A stretch of 64,000 bases of DNA. It comes from Phocaeicola plebeius (GTDB taxonomy: Bacteria > Bacteroidota > Bacteroidia > Bacteroidales > Bacteroidaceae). The stretch lies in NCBI GenBank assembly GCA_022767125.1, contig JALEPZ010000030.1, forward strand, positions 1 to 64,000, written 5' to 3'. How positions within the stretch are numbered: the first letter of the stretch is position 1; each line of letters opens with the position of its first letter. Below the pieces are notes generated by a model, which saw only the letters and a list, made by a program, of their open reading frames with translations, searched no databases and was not told the DNA's origin. A program made the position numbers and the translations under genes. Below are positions 7,891 to 17,149 of this stretch, in pieces.

Positions 7891-8577
7891 TTACTGCAGT
7901 TTGAATGTTACAGGAACCGTAAACTTCACGCGTACGGGTTTACCACGCTGCTTGCCGGGCTTCCAGTTCGGCATGGTCTTAATCACGCGGAGAGCTTCCT
8001 TGTCCAGATAGGGGTCAACGCCACGTACTACAACGGGGTCAACGATAGAACCGTCACGGTTCACCACGAACTGAACGATAACACGTCCCTGCACGCCGTT
8101 TTCCTGTGCGATGGTCGGATACTTGATGTTCTTACCCAAGAACTTCAGACATTCAGCCATACCGCCCGGATATTCCGGCATTTCTTCTACCACCTGGAAA
8201 ATCTGCTGTTCTTCAGGTTCTTCTTCTTCCACTTCCACCGGAGTGTACTTGATTTCCACAGCCTGACCGGTATCTTCGGTAGAGGTGATGGTAGATTCTT
8301 CTACGTTTGCATCGTTTTCAGCAATCTGCAGCACTTCTTCCACCTTCGGAGCTTCGGGAGGAGGAGGAGCCTGCTTGGGTTCTTCCTGTTCGGTGATAGG
8401 AACCATTTCTTCTTCGAATGTCGGTTCTACAATACCGGTATCGGTAGTAATCTTTTTGTCGCGTTCGGTCCATTCGAATGCAACAAAATGAACTGCCAAC
8501 GTCAGTACCAGTCCGACGAGCAACCATGTGGATTTCTTACCCTCAAGGTCCGCTTTAGGCGATTTTTTGATTTCCAT
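7891..8577 (-). CDS. tonB: TonB energy-transducing protein
   Basis: A 228-residue TonB. A short cytoplasmic N-terminus is followed by the membrane anchor at about residues 18-36 (WLLVGLVLTLAVHFVAF). A Pro/Glu-rich periplasmic spacer follows (EEPKQAPPPPEAPKVEEV, later EVEEEEPEEQQ). The C-terminal TonB domain, about residues 135-228, contains the YPGG motif, NIKYPTIAQENGVQGRVIVQF and NWKPGKQRGKPV. It would connect the ExbB/ExbD motor to outer-membrane receptors such as the SusC proteins here. It is transcribed alone, divergent from cmk. Confidence 0.95.
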   Translation of the reverse strand: MEIKKSPKADLEGKKSTWLLVGLVLTLAVHFVAFEWTERDKKITTDTGIVEPTFEEEMVPITEQEEPKQAPPPPEAPKVEEVLQIAENDANVEESTITSTEDTGQAVEIKYTPVEVEEEEPEEQQIFQVVEEMPEYPGGMAECLKFLGKNIKYPTIAQENGVQGRVIVQFVVNRDGSIVDPVVVRGVDPYLDKEALRVIKTMPNWKPGKQRGKPVRVKFTVPVTFKLQ

Positions 8578-8613
8578 AAATAAAATTTAATTGGTTATTG
8601 AATTCTCTGACCG

Positions 8614-8621
8614 CAAATGTA
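8614..8621 (-). promoter_or_regulatory. Promoter -7 box for tonB
   Basis: Reads TACATTTG on the minus strand, matching TAnnTTTG, 37 bases upstream of the tonB start. No TTTG was found at the expected -33 distance. Confidence 0.5.
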
Positions 8622-8725
8622 GTACAAATCTTTCAAACGGCCATCGTTTTTCCCGGAAAATATAAGCCCCCATGAAGTTTTTTTGTTTTCTGGCAGAAAG
8701 CCGCCGGCGTACCAAACTTTTTTCC

Positions 8726-8733
8726 TATCTTTG
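8726..8733 (+). promoter_or_regulatory. Promoter -7 box for cmk-ispH
   Basis: TATCTTTG matches the Bacteroidetes -7 consensus, 33 bases upstream of the cmk start and divergent from the tonB box. A T-rich stretch lies upstream but no well-spaced -33 TTTG. Confidence 0.55.
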
Positions 8734-8766
8734 GGCACTCTCTGATATTTCTAAACGATACAAGAC

Positions 8767-9471
8767 ATGAAAAAGATTATCATTGCCATCGACGGCTTCT
8801 CTTCGTGCGGCAAAAGCACCATGGCGAAGGACCTGGCCAAAGAAATAGGCTACATCTACATCGACACCGGTGCCATGTACCGCGCCGTCACCCTCTATTG
8901 CCTGCGCCACGGATGGTTCCGGACGGACGGAACGGTCATGGAAGAAGAGTTGCACCGTCACCTGGACGACATCCGTATATCCTTCCGGCTCGACCCCGAA
9001 AGCCATCGTCCGCTGACCTGCCTGAACGGTGAGACGGTGGAAGACGATATCCGCTCCCTGGAAGTGTCTTCCCATGTCAGTCCCGTAGCAGCAGTGGGGT
9101 TTGTACGGGAGATGCTGGTACGCCAGCAGCAGGCCATGGGAGCCGAGAAAGGCATTGTCATGGACGGACGTGACATTGGTACCGCCGTGTTTCCCCAGGC
9201 CGAGCTGAAGATTTTCGTCACGGCTTCGGCCGACATCCGTGCCCGCCGCCGCTACGACGAACTGACGGGCAAGGGACAGGAAGTCTCTTACGACGACATC
9301 CTGCACAATGTGGAAGAGCGCGACCGCATCGACCAGACCCGGGCCGTCAGTCCGCTGCGGAAGGCAGACGACGCTTTGTTATTGGACAACAGCCACCTGA
9401 CCATCGCCGAACAGAAGGCATGGCTGAAAGAACAATATAATAAGGTAGTAAATGCTGAAAGTGGAAATTGA
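8767..9471 (+). CDS. cmk: Cytidylate kinase
   Basis: A 234-residue CMP/dCMP kinase. The P-loop is [15 protein letters not shown] at residues 9-23, followed by [13 protein letters not shown], the [20 protein letters not shown] segment, [25 protein letters not shown], and the lid and C-terminal [24 protein letters not shown]. These are the standard Cmk blocks. The gene ends 20 bases inside ispH, in a different frame, so the two are translationally coupled. The cmk-ispH pairing also occurs in other bacteria. Confidence 0.97.
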   Translation: MKKIIIAIDGFSSCGKSTMAKDLAKEIGYIYIDTGAMYRAVTLYCLRHGWFRTDGTVMEEELHRHLDDIRISFRLDPESHRPLTCLNGETVEDDIRSLEVSSHVSPVAAVGFVREMLVRQQQAMGAEKGIVMDGRDIGTAVFPQAELKIFVTASADIRARRRYDELTGKGQEVSYDDILHNVEERDRIDQTRAVSPLRKADDALLLDNSHLTIAEQKAWLKEQYNKVVNAESGN

Positions 9472-10330
9472 CGAAGGATCCGGATTCTGCTTCGGAGTAA
9501 CTACCGCCATCCGGAAGGCTGAAGAGGAGCTGGCTAAAGGCGAAACGTTGTATTGCCTGGGCGACATCGTGCACAACGGACAGGAATGCGAGCGGTTGAA
9601 GCAACTGGGCCTCATCACCATCAACCACGAGGAGTTTGCCCGCCTGCACAGGGCAAAGGTATTGCTGCGGGCTCACGGCGAACCGCCCGAGACATACCGC
9701 ATCGCCGAGGCAAACGAACTGACGCTGATTGATGCCACCTGCCCGGTGGTGCTCCGGCTGCAACAGCGCATCAAGCGCGAAGCGGACAGCACCCCGGCAG
9801 GACAGGACAAGCAGATTGTCATTTTCGGGAAGAACGGTCACGCGGAAGTGTTGGGCTTAGTGGGGCAGACCGAAGGGAAAGCCATCGTCATCGAACGGCT
9901 GGAGGAAGCGGAAGGGCTGGATTTCAGCAGGGACATCCGCCTCTACTCGCAGACCACCAAGTCGCTCGACGAGTTCCGACGGATTGTAGCTTATATACAG
10001 GATCACATACATCCCGGCGCCACCTTTGAGTACTACGACACCATTTGCCGCCAGGTGGCCAACCGGATGCCCAACATTCGGAAGTTCGCCGCTGCCCACG
10101 ACCTCATTTTCTTCGTCTGCGGGCACAAGAGCTCGAACGGGAAAATCCTCTATGGTGAATGCCGCTCGGTGAATCCCCGCTCCTACCAGATAGACGGTCC
10201 GGAGGAAATCGACACGAGTCTGCTCACCGCCCCTTCTTCTATCGGCATCTGTGGAGCCACCTCAACTCCCAAATGGTTGATGGAAGCCTGCAAGGAACGC
10301 ATTCTGCGCAACATGGAAACGTCCCAATGA
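9452..10330 (+). CDS. ispH: 4-hydroxy-3-methylbut-2-enyl diphosphate reductase
   Basis: A 292-residue IspH (LytB), the last enzyme of the MEP isoprenoid pathway, which makes IPP and DMAPP with an iron-sulfur cluster. The three cluster cysteines are visible at residue 13 (GSGFCFGV), residue 97 (DATCPVV) and residue 199 ([12 protein letters not shown]). The histidine of VHNGQE and that of [10 protein letters not shown] are also present, as are HKSSNGK and [10 protein letters not shown]. It overlaps the end of cmk by 20 bases. With dxs and the polyprenyl synthase, this is one of three isoprenoid genes in the window. Confidence 0.96.
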   Translation: MLKVEIDEGSGFCFGVTTAIRKAEEELAKGETLYCLGDIVHNGQECERLKQLGLITINHEEFARLHRAKVLLRAHGEPPETYRIAEANELTLIDATCPVVLRLQQRIKREADSTPAGQDKQIVIFGKNGHAEVLGLVGQTEGKAIVIERLEEAEGLDFSRDIRLYSQTTKSLDEFRRIVAYIQDHIHPGATFEYYDTICRQVANRMPNIRKFAAAHDLIFFVCGHKSSNGKILYGECRSVNPRSYQIDGPEEIDTSLLTAPSSIGICGATSTPKWLMEACKERILRNMETSQ

Positions 10331-10381
10331 TGTTTCAGCGGCGCTACTCCACTCCTTCTGAAAAAATTCGGGGAGAAATAA

Positions 10382-10411
10382 TTGTGTTTTCCTGCTTATT
10401 TTATAAATTTG
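10382..10411 (+). promoter_or_regulatory. Promoter for pfkA
   Basis: TTG at 10382-10384, a 19-base spacer, then TAAATTTG at 10404-10411. Both spacing and boxes match the Bacteroidetes primary-sigma consensus. Transcription should begin near 10418, giving a short leader before the ATG at 10441. Confidence 0.7.
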
Positions 10412-10440
10412 CAGACAAGTATCAATAAACAAAAGCATAT

Positions 10441-11421
10441 ATGGGAACGATTAAATGTATTGGTATCCTTACCTCAGGAGGAGATGCACCGGGCATGAAC
10501 GCAGCCATCCGCGCCGTCACCCGCTCTGCCATTTACAACGGATTAAAGGTGAAAGGTATCTACCGAGGATACAAAGGTCTGATTACAGGCGAGATACAAG
10601 AGTTCAAAACGCAAAACGTAAGTAACATCATCCAGCTGGGAGGTACCTTGCTAAAGACAGCCCGCTGTCAGGAATTCAAGACTCCAGAAGGCCGGAAAAT
10701 CGCTTACGAGACCATGCAGAAGGAAGGCATCGACGCCTTGGTAGTCATTGGCGGTGACGGTTCGCTGACCGGCGCACGCCTGTTGGCTCAGGAATACGAC
10801 ATTCCTTGCATCGGCCTGCCGGGCACCATCGACAACGACCTCTACGGTACCGATACGACCATCGGCTACGATACAGCCCTGAACACCATTCTGGATGCCG
10901 TCGATAAAATCCGCGACACTGCCACCTCCCACGAGCGTCTGTTCTTCGTGGAAGTGATGGGACGCGACGCCGGCTTCCTGGCCCTGAACGGAGCCATCGC
11001 TGCCGGGGCCGAAGCAGCCATCATTCCGGAATTCAACACTGAAGTGGACCAGCTGGAAGAATTCATCAAGAACGGCTTCCGCAAGTCGAAGAGCAGTTCC
11101 ATCGTACTGGTAGCTGAAAGTGAAATCACAGGTGGAGCCATGCACTATGCCGAACGTGTGAAGAACGAATATCCGCAGTACGATGTACGTGTCACCATCC
11201 TGGGTCACTTGCAGCGTGGCGGTCGTCCGACGGCCCACGACCGTATCATCGCCAGCCGCATGGGCGTAGCCAGCATCCAGGCACTGATGGAAGGCCAGCG
11301 CAACGTAATGATTGGTATCGAAAACGACAAGATTGTCTACGTTCCTTTCACCAAGGCCATCAAGAACGACAAGCCCATCGACCGCGAACTGGTCAACGTA
11401 TTGAGAGAGCTGTCCATCTGA
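10441..11421 (+). CDS. pfkA: ATP-dependent 6-phosphofructokinase
   Basis: A 326-residue bacterial-type phosphofructokinase, phosphorylating fructose 6-phosphate to the 1,6-bisphosphate in glycolysis. The N-terminal ATP loop is [19 protein letters not shown], with GGDGSLTGA near residue 105. The catalytic [20 protein letters not shown] has the catalytic aspartate. Sugar-phosphate contacts include [11 protein letters not shown] and [16 protein letters not shown]. The glycine of GGDGS, and not a larger acidic switch residue, suggests ATP and not pyrophosphate as phosphoryl donor. It has its own promoter and a strong terminator. Confidence 0.96.
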   Translation: MGTIKCIGILTSGGDAPGMNAAIRAVTRSAIYNGLKVKGIYRGYKGLITGEIQEFKTQNVSNIIQLGGTLLKTARCQEFKTPEGRKIAYETMQKEGIDALVVIGGDGSLTGARLLAQEYDIPCIGLPGTIDNDLYGTDTTIGYDTALNTILDAVDKIRDTATSHERLFFVEVMGRDAGFLALNGAIAAGAEAAIIPEFNTEVDQLEEFIKNGFRKSKSSSIVLVAESEITGGAMHYAERVKNEYPQYDVRVTILGHLQRGGRPTAHDRIIASRMGVASIQALMEGQRNVMIGIENDKIVYVPFTKAIKNDKPIDRELVNVLRELSI

Positions 11422-11441
11422 TAGAACCTGTCATTCTATTT

Positions 11442-11498
11442 GTCCTTCTGAGTCCCCATCACACGTCATTTGACGGGGACTCAGAAGGACATTTTTTT
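11442..11498 (+). terminator. Strong intrinsic terminator after pfkA
   Basis: A perfect 16-base stem (GTCCTTCTGAGTCCCC and its complement at 11475-11490), a 17-base loop, then ATTTTTTT. It starts 20 bases after the pfkA stop and insulates the following SusC switch region from pfkA read-through. Confidence 0.93.
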
Positions 11499-11540
11499 AT
11501 CGGGGGAGCCTGTACGAAAACCTTGGGCCACCTATCAGAA

Positions 11541-11562
11541 CCAAGACACAAAAGTCACAAAG
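11541..11562 (+). repeat. Single arm of the CACAAAG repeat family
   Basis: CCAAGACACAAAAGTCACAAAG closely resembles one arm of the inverted repeat at 7776-7844 (CAAGACACAAAGGCACAAAG on the reverse strand). Here only one arm is present, directly abutting a TGTCATTCTGA-type repeat. Non-coding. Confidence 0.55.
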
Positions 11563-11569
11563 TTTTTTA

Positions 11570-11647
11570 TTGTCCTGCTGAACGTAGTGAAGCATCTGTA
11601 ATGGGTTAGCGTATGTATTCAGATTTCTCACTTCGTTCGAAATGACA
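11570..11647. repeat. Dispersed palindromic repeat, TGTCATTCTGA family, copy 1
   Basis: A degenerate member of a family also found at 16789-16866 and 34579-34657. The left arm TTGTCCTGCTGAACGTAGTG faces a right arm ending TTCGTTCGAAATGACA. The arms are about 29 bases long with a variable centre of about 20 bases. It lies in the 539-base gap between pfkA and SusC 1, just after the pfkA terminator. No coding potential. Confidence 0.75.
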
Positions 11648-11743
11648 GGGTAAAAGGAAAGCTGAAAAACAATTCTCGAACAGCCTGAGGAAGGGGTACT
11701 TTGACACCGCCTCCAAGTAGGGGCTGTAGACGTATGTACACCC

Positions 11744-11916
11744 AGTTCCGGTAGAACTTTCATCCCCCTTCCCCGCCTCCCTAAACACTCATTAATGAAA
11801 GAAGTCAGAATTTTGCATTTTTTCCGCTGAAATATGTCAAAACCTTTTGTTTTATTAAAAAATGTACCTATATTTGCCTATGAGAACAAAGAAAGGTACA
11901 AAGTTCTACCGGAACT
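11744..11916. promoter_or_regulatory. Putative invertible promoter segment with 17-base inverted repeats
   Basis: AGTTCCGGTAGAACTTT at 11744-11760 and its exact reverse complement at 11900-11916 bracket 139 bases that contain the SusC 1 promoter. Each arm is itself a dyad, AGTTC-N5-GAACT. From memory, this arm type has been reported at invertible regions in front of SusC-like genes in Bacteroides fragilis, flipped by tyrosine recombinases. In the orientation given, the promoter points at SusC 1 (ON). Inverted, it would point back toward the pfkA terminator (OFF). No recombinase gene lies in the window. The alternative is a pair of operator sites flanking the promoter. Confidence 0.75.
11845..11876 (+). 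promoter_or_regulatory. Promoter for SusC/SusD pair 1
   Basis: TTTTG at 11845-11849, a 19-base spacer, and TATATTTG at 11869-11876 form a textbook Bacteroidetes promoter. The predicted start near 11882 lies inside the inverted-repeat-bounded segment, leaving a leader of about 79 bases that crosses the right repeat. Confidence 0.8.
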
Positions 11917-11960
11917 TACCCTTTTATTAATTAATTTTATATTTATCTAACCCTGAAATT

Positions 11961-14900
11961 ATGGAAATAAAGAAGACAGCCACCCGTAGTGGCAAGTACC
12001 TGCTCCTGTCAGGTATGATTGGCATGAGTGCATTCTCCGCCTATGCCCTTCCGTCCGTAACTGCTGCGTCCGATGCTTCCGCCATCGTGCAACAGACAGC
12101 CAAACTGACCGGTGTCATCGTGGATGCCAAGACCGGCGATCCGATTATCGGTGCCAACGTGCTGATAAAAGGCACGACGAACGGTACCATCACCAACATC
12201 GACGGTGAGTACACCTTGGAAGCTCCAGTAGGCAGTTCCTTGCTCGTTTCGTACATCGGCTACAAGACCATCGAACTGAAGGCAACAGCCGGCAAGCAGA
12301 CCATCAAGCTGCAGGAAGACACAGAGACACTGGACGAAGTCATCGTTGTGGGTTACACCACCCAGCGCAAGGAGAGCCTGACCGGATCCATGAACAGCAT
12401 CAAGAGTGACAAGCTGAAAGACATCACCACTCCTTCGGTAGAGAACATGCTGAACGGCAAGGCACCGGGCGTGTATGTAGCACCAGGCTCCGGACAGCCG
12501 GGTTCCAGCGGTGCAGTCGTCATCCGCGGACAGGCCTCATTGAGCGGCGGTACCGCTCCCCTCTGGGTCATCGACGGTGTTATCGTGGGTAGCAGCGCCG
12601 GTGACCTGAACCCCTCGGACATTGAAAGTATGACCATCCTGAAGGATGCCGCCTCTACCGCCATCTATGGTTCGGAAGGTGCCAATGGTGTCATTGTGGT
12701 GACTACCAAGAAAGGCCGCGAAGGCAAGATGCGTATCAACGCTTCCGCCAAGATGGGTATCAGCACCCTGAACAACGGAAACCTGGAAGTGATGAACGGT
12801 GCGGAACTCTACGATTATTACGCTTCTTTCCAGAATGCCAACGAAATCTCCTTCACGCGCTGGAACTCCGATCTGCGCAACAGCAACTTCGACTGGTGGG
12901 ACCTCGCCACGAAGACGGGCTTTACACAGGACTACAACATCTCTATCTCTGGCGGTTCCGAAAAACTGCAGTCCTACTTCTCACTGGGCTACTACGATGA
13001 AAAAGGTGCCGTAAAGGGATATGACTATACCCGTTATAACTTCCGCTTCAACGCCTCCTACAAGCCCTACAGCTGGCTGACCATCAAACCCGCCGTGAGT
13101 GCCTCGCGCCGTGATATCTACGACCAGCAGTATTCCGTCACCTCCATGTACTCCATGCTGCCTTGGGATAGCCCCTACGATGAGAACGGCGAGCTGGTAC
13201 CCCACCGCTACAGTGGTTGGGTGAACGCCCAGCAGACCAACTACCTGCTCGACCTGCAGTATGGCAACTATGGCGAATCGCGGAACTATGAGTTCATGGG
13301 TAATTTCGACTTCGAGATCAAGCTGACGAACTGGTTGCGCTTTACCTCGGTGAACAACTACCGCCTCATCAGCTCTTCCAGCCACAGCTATACCGACCCC
13401 CGTTCCAATGGTGGTATGGGTGTATCCGGTCGTCTATACGAAGGACGTGGCGAAACAACCCGTCGCTACACCAACCACAACCTGTTGGTCAACAAGATGT
13501 TCGGAAAGCACTCGATTGACGGACACATTTCCTATGAGTTCAAGGACTACAACTACAAGAGCTTCAGCGGAAACGGTACAGGCTTCGTACCCGGCTTCCA
13601 GGTGATGGACGTAACGGCCATTCCAGAATCTGTAGGCGGAAGCATCAGCGAATGGGCCGTACAGTCGTACTTCACCAACTGGAAATATGCCTACGACAAC
13701 CGCTACCTGGCCGAAGTGATGTTCCGTCGCGACGGAGCCTCCAACCTGGGTACCAATGCCCAGTACGGCAACCTTTTCTCTGTCAGCGCCGGCTGGATCA
13801 TCAACCGCGAGAGCTGGTTCAAGGCCGACTGGGTGGACAACCTGAAGCTCCGTATCTCCTACGGTTCGGTAGGTAACCGCCCCAGTGCCCTCTATCCGCA
13901 ATACGACCTGTACTCCGTATCCTCCAGCTACAACGAACAGCCGGGTGCCCTGATTTCGGTTATCGGTAACAAAGACCTGACCTGGGAACGTACCTTCACC
14001 ACCGGTATCGGTGTCGACGCTTCGTTCTTCGACAACCGCCTCCACATGACCTTCGACTGGTACGTGAAGAATACCGACAACATCCTCTATAACGTGCCGG
14101 TAACCGGTCTGACTGGTGTGACCAGCATCTACAAGAACATCGGAAAGATGCGCAATGAAGGTTTCGAATTCTCAATCGGCGGTGACATCATCCGCACGAA
14201 GGACTGGAACTGGAACCTGGAATTCAACCTGGCTCACAACAAAAACGAACTGAGAGACCTGTATGCCCAGAAGCAGGCCGACGGCAACTTCGCCGTAGTG
14301 CCGGTCATCATCAGTGATGGTTCGGGTATCGCAGGTAGTGCCAACCGAATTTTGGAAGTGGGCGAACCCATTGATACTTATTACATGAAGGAATGGGCCG
14401 GTGTCAACCCCGAAAACGGTGCCCCGATGTGGTACAAGGACGACGAGAACGGCAACAAAGTGACTACCTCCAAATATGCAGAAGCCAAATATTATAAGGT
14501 AGGAACCGGCAATCCGAAGTTCTTCGGCGGCTTCACGACCGGACTGTCCTGGAAGAACCTCGACCTGAGTGCCCTGTTCGGCTACTCTATTGGCGGACAC
14601 ATCTACAACTACTCCCGTCAGGAATACGACTCCGACGGTACCTATACCGACCGTAACCAGATGAAGCTGCAGGACGGCTGGAGCCGTTGGGAAAAGCCGG
14701 GCGACATCGCCACACACCCCGTTGCCAAGTACAACAACCAGGACAAGGGTAACCAGGCATCTTCCCGATTCCTGGAAAAGAGCGACTACTTCAAGCTCCG
14801 CTCGCTGTCTGTCGGCTACAACATCCCGATGAAGGACTGGGGCATCCAGAACCTGCGCGTATCGCTGACGGGTGAAAACCTGTTCACCATCACCGATTAC

Positions 14901-15014
14901 TCGGGCGTAGACCCTGAACTGCCGGCCTCCAACGGAAGCGTAATGGGTTCTGCCGGTCCGGGCGTGTACCCCTCCGTACGTAAATTCATGTTTGGATTGA
15001 ATGTGACCTTCTAA
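11961..15014 (+). CDS. SusC-like TonB-dependent outer-membrane receptor 1
   Basis: A 1017-residue SusC/RagA-family receptor. The signal peptide ends near residue 30 (SAFSAYA). A carboxypeptidase-regulatory-like beta domain spans about residues 48-115 (TGVIVDAKTGDPIIGANVLIKGT, NIDGEYTLEAP). The TonB box DEVIVVGY is at 125-132. The plug follows (NMLNGKAPGVYV, VVIRGQASLSGG, SDIESMTILKDAASTAIYGSEGANGVIVVTTKKG), then the 22-strand barrel ending in FGLNVTF with a C-terminal aromatic. It imports a nutrient, typically a glycan or peptide, together with the SusD lipoprotein 20 bases downstream. No carbohydrate enzyme or sensor is adjacent, so the substrate is unknown. Confidence 0.96.
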   Translation: MEIKKTATRSGKYLLLSGMIGMSAFSAYALPSVTAASDASAIVQQTAKLTGVIVDAKTGDPIIGANVLIKGTTNGTITNIDGEYTLEAPVGSSLLVSYIGYKTIELKATAGKQTIKLQEDTETLDEVIVVGYTTQRKESLTGSMNSIKSDKLKDITTPSVENMLNGKAPGVYVAPGSGQPGSSGAVVIRGQASLSGGTAPLWVIDGVIVGSSAGDLNPSDIESMTILKDAASTAIYGSEGANGVIVVTTKKGREGKMRINASAKMGISTLNNGNLEVMNGAELYDYYASFQNANEISFTRWNSDLRNSNFDWWDLATKTGFTQDYNISISGGSEKLQSYFSLGYYDEKGAVKGYDYTRYNFRFNASYKPYSWLTIKPAVSASRRDIYDQQYSVTSMYSMLPWDSPYDENGELVPHRYSGWVNAQQTNYLLDLQYGNYGESRNYEFMGNFDFEIKLTNWLRFTSVNNYRLISSSSHSYTDPRSNGGMGVSGRLYEGRGETTRRYTNHNLLVNKMFGKHSIDGHISYEFKDYNYKSFSGNGTGFVPGFQVMDVTAIPESVGGSISEWAVQSYFTNWKYAYDNRYLAEVMFRRDGASNLGTNAQYGNLFSVSAGWIINRESWFKADWVDNLKLRISYGSVGNRPSALYPQYDLYSVSSSYNEQPGALISVIGNKDLTWERTFTTGIGVDASFFDNRLHMTFDWYVKNTDNILYNVPVTGLTGVTSIYKNIGKMRNEGFEFSIGGDIIRTKDWNWNLEFNLAHNKNELRDLYAQKQADGNFAVVPVIISDGSGIAGSANRILEVGEPIDTYYMKEWAGVNPENGAPMWYKDDENGNKVTTSKYAEAKYYKVGTGNPKFFGGFTTGLSWKNLDLSALFGYSIGGHIYNYSRQEYDSDGTYTDRNQMKLQDGWSRWEKPGDIATHPVAKYNNQDKGNQASSRFLEKSDYFKLRSLSVGYNIPMKDWGIQNLRVSLTGENLFTITDYSGVDPELPASNGSVMGSAGPGVYPSVRKFMFGLNVTF

Positions 15015-15034
15015 CTTTTTAAATGACACTAACA

Positions 15035-16759
15035 ATGAAAAAGATATTTGCTATTGGATTATTCGCAGCAGCCGCACTGACGGCCTGCGATATTGAACGA
15101 CTGCCCTACAGTTCGATGTCGGCCGAGCAAATCACCGGTGACCCCATGGCTTCGATGGATGCCTTGATGAACGGTGTGTACGCTCAGTTGAAAACCTGGT
15201 CGGACCCGATGCACCGCTGCGGAGAGTATGCGGGCGACAACATGATGATTCGCGGTTCTTCTACCGACGCCTTCTATGAATTCATCTCCTACTCGCGCAC
15301 GCCCAACAACTATCGTCTGCAGAACTTCTGGGACTATGGCTATAAGGCAGTGGCCCAAGCCTCGAACATCATCAATATGATTGAGGAAGGACAAAGTGCG
15401 GAAATCGACAACCAGCTGGGCGAATGCTACTACATCCGCGGACTGATGTATTTCTACTTCGTACGTGCCTATGGCCGTCCCTACTACCAGGCTCCCTCGA
15501 AGAACCTCGGTGTACCCATCGTGAACGGTACGCCTGAAAACGTGATGGGCGACCTCTTTTTGGAAGACCGCGCCACTGTTCAGGAAACCTACGAACAGGC
15601 CATCAGCGACCTGAAAAAGGCAGAACAGCTCATGAGCATCGACAAGGGCCCAGCTTTCGCCTCGAAGGGTGCCGCCCAGGCCATGCTGTCGAGAGTATAC
15701 CTCTACATGAGCGGTACGTACAAGAACCCCAACAAGGAGTACGCCCAATTGGCCGTAGACTATGCCAACAAGGTCATCAACTCGGGTACTTATTCGCTCC
15801 TACCGCGCGAGCAGTTCATGAAATATAACACCATCGTGCCAGAGAACAACCCCGAAGCCATCTTTGTGGTGAAGCGTGTCGCTTCCGAATATTCCGGCTG
15901 GGACCACTACTACGGCATTGGTGGTATGTATGCCAACATCGGCGGTATGGGATGGGGTGAGATGTACGCAAGTGCCAAGTACATCGACCTGCTGAACGAA
16001 ACAGGCCGCAACGACTGGCGTCCCGACCACTACAAGATTGTGGATGCCCGCGCCGCCTTCATCGAGCCCACCTACGAGGCAAGCAATAAACTGGTATTCC
16101 GCTTCATCAAGTGGGATTCGGAAACCGTACAGAACTATGCCCAGTTCGCAGCCGTCAAGAACGGTTCTACCGTTACTTGCGAAGATGCCGACAACAAATC
16201 CTATACCTTGACTCCGGTGGACGAGGAACAGGAAATCTATTCCATCGACTACAATGGCAAGACCTATACAGGTGTACTCGACTACTTCATCAGCCTGAAC
16301 CGCGTCTATCCGCAGTTCTACATCAGCAAATGCTCTCGTGAAGGCGAGGACTCTCACCTGCATTCTCCAGTCATCAGCCGTCTGGGCGAAATCTACCTGA
16401 ACCGTGCCGAAGCATACGCCAAGTTGAGTCAGTACCAGCAGGCATTGGCAGATTTGAACACCATCCGCGAACGCTCTATTCCGGGTGCGGGTTACACTTC
16501 GTTGAACGCCGAAAATGCGAGCAAGCTGATTGACAAGGAACGTCAGCTCGAACTGGCATATCAGGCAGAACGCAGCTACGATGTGTTCCGCAACGGCGAG
16601 CCGTTGACCCGTCACTTCCCCGGTCCGCACAACCAGGCAGAGGAAGTACCCGCCACGGACTACCGCGTAACCTACTACATTCCGCAGAATGCCATCAACG
16701 CTTATCCGGGCACGCTGACGCAAAACCCGACAGATAACAGCGGTGTGATTCTGAACTGA
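15035..16759 (+). CDS. SusD-like surface nutrient-binding lipoprotein 1
   Basis: A 574-residue SusD/RagB-family lipoprotein, the surface lid that hands substrate to the SusC barrel. The lipoprotein signal is MKKIFAIGLFAAAALTAC with lipidated Cys at residue 18; an ATG four codons earlier (15023) is also possible. TPR-type helical repeats are visible (LGECYYIRGLMYFYFVRAYG, AISDLKKAEQL, GAAQAMLSRVYLYMSG, RLGEIYLNRAEAYAKLSQY). The C-terminal SusD segment DKERQLELAYQAERSYDVFRNG is typical. Co-transcribed with SusC 1 and ended by a palindromic repeat that may act as a terminator. Confidence 0.95.
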   Translation: MKKIFAIGLFAAAALTACDIERLPYSSMSAEQITGDPMASMDALMNGVYAQLKTWSDPMHRCGEYAGDNMMIRGSSTDAFYEFISYSRTPNNYRLQNFWDYGYKAVAQASNIINMIEEGQSAEIDNQLGECYYIRGLMYFYFVRAYGRPYYQAPSKNLGVPIVNGTPENVMGDLFLEDRATVQETYEQAISDLKKAEQLMSIDKGPAFASKGAAQAMLSRVYLYMSGTYKNPNKEYAQLAVDYANKVINSGTYSLLPREQFMKYNTIVPENNPEAIFVVKRVASEYSGWDHYYGIGGMYANIGGMGWGEMYASAKYIDLLNETGRNDWRPDHYKIVDARAAFIEPTYEASNKLVFRFIKWDSETVQNYAQFAAVKNGSTVTCEDADNKSYTLTPVDEEQEIYSIDYNGKTYTGVLDYFISLNRVYPQFYISKCSREGEDSHLHSPVISRLGEIYLNRAEAYAKLSQYQQALADLNTIRERSIPGAGYTSLNAENASKLIDKERQLELAYQAERSYDVFRNGEPLTRHFPGPHNQAEEVPATDYRVTYYIPQNAINAYPGTLTQNPTDNSGVILN

Positions 16760-16788
16760 TTATAGGATATTTATCCTCTACAAATAGT

Positions 16789-16866
16789 TTGTCATTCTGA
16801 GCGTTAGCGAAGAATCTGTAGACCATTAGTATGTTTCCAGATTCTTCACTACGTTCAGAATGACAA
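16789..16866. repeat. Dispersed palindromic repeat, TGTCATTCTGA family, copy 2
   Basis: TTGTCATTCTGAGCGTTAGC and the rest of a 30-base left arm pair with a 29-base right arm ending CGTTCAGAATGACAA, around an 18-base centre. It begins 30 bases after the SusD 1 stop and is followed by TTCTTTTTG, so it could also terminate transcription. The remainder of the 390-base gap up to potD holds the GCGTTCAGCC repeat pair and nothing coding that I can support. Confidence 0.85.
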
Positions 16867-16972
16867 TTCTTTTTGTATCAAGCTTAGTAAAGATACGTGT
16901 CACCGATCAGAAAAGGTACTTTCCATCGGGAATAAAAGATACTTGGGTAGTTGCCGACAGCCATTTACTTTT

Positions 16973-17060
16973 GCGTTCAGCCAAGGCTGAACGCTTCCCG
17001 AAGCTATCTTCAACCCGCATTGAAGGTATCTTTAATGACCGTTCAGCCTTGGCTGAACGC
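16973..17060. repeat. Pair of near-perfect palindromes in inverted orientation (GCGTTCAGCC)
   Basis: Two 21-22-base palindromes, each built as GCGTTCAGCC plus GGCTGAACGC around AA or TT, lie at 16973-16994 and 17040-17060. The second is the reverse complement of the first except at its first base, so the 88-base unit is an inverted repeat of hairpins with a 45-base spacer. The match extends a few bases outside (TTTGCG). It sits between the converging SusD 1 and potD genes. It could be a small non-autonomous mobile element or a double hairpin terminator. Confidence 0.75.
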
Positions 17061-17149
17061 AAACTTCAGCGAATTAGATCGTATGAACGTTCTATCTGTC
17101 CCTATCGGCCGAAGAACCTGTCCCTGTCTGGCTAAGGACCCTATCCTAT

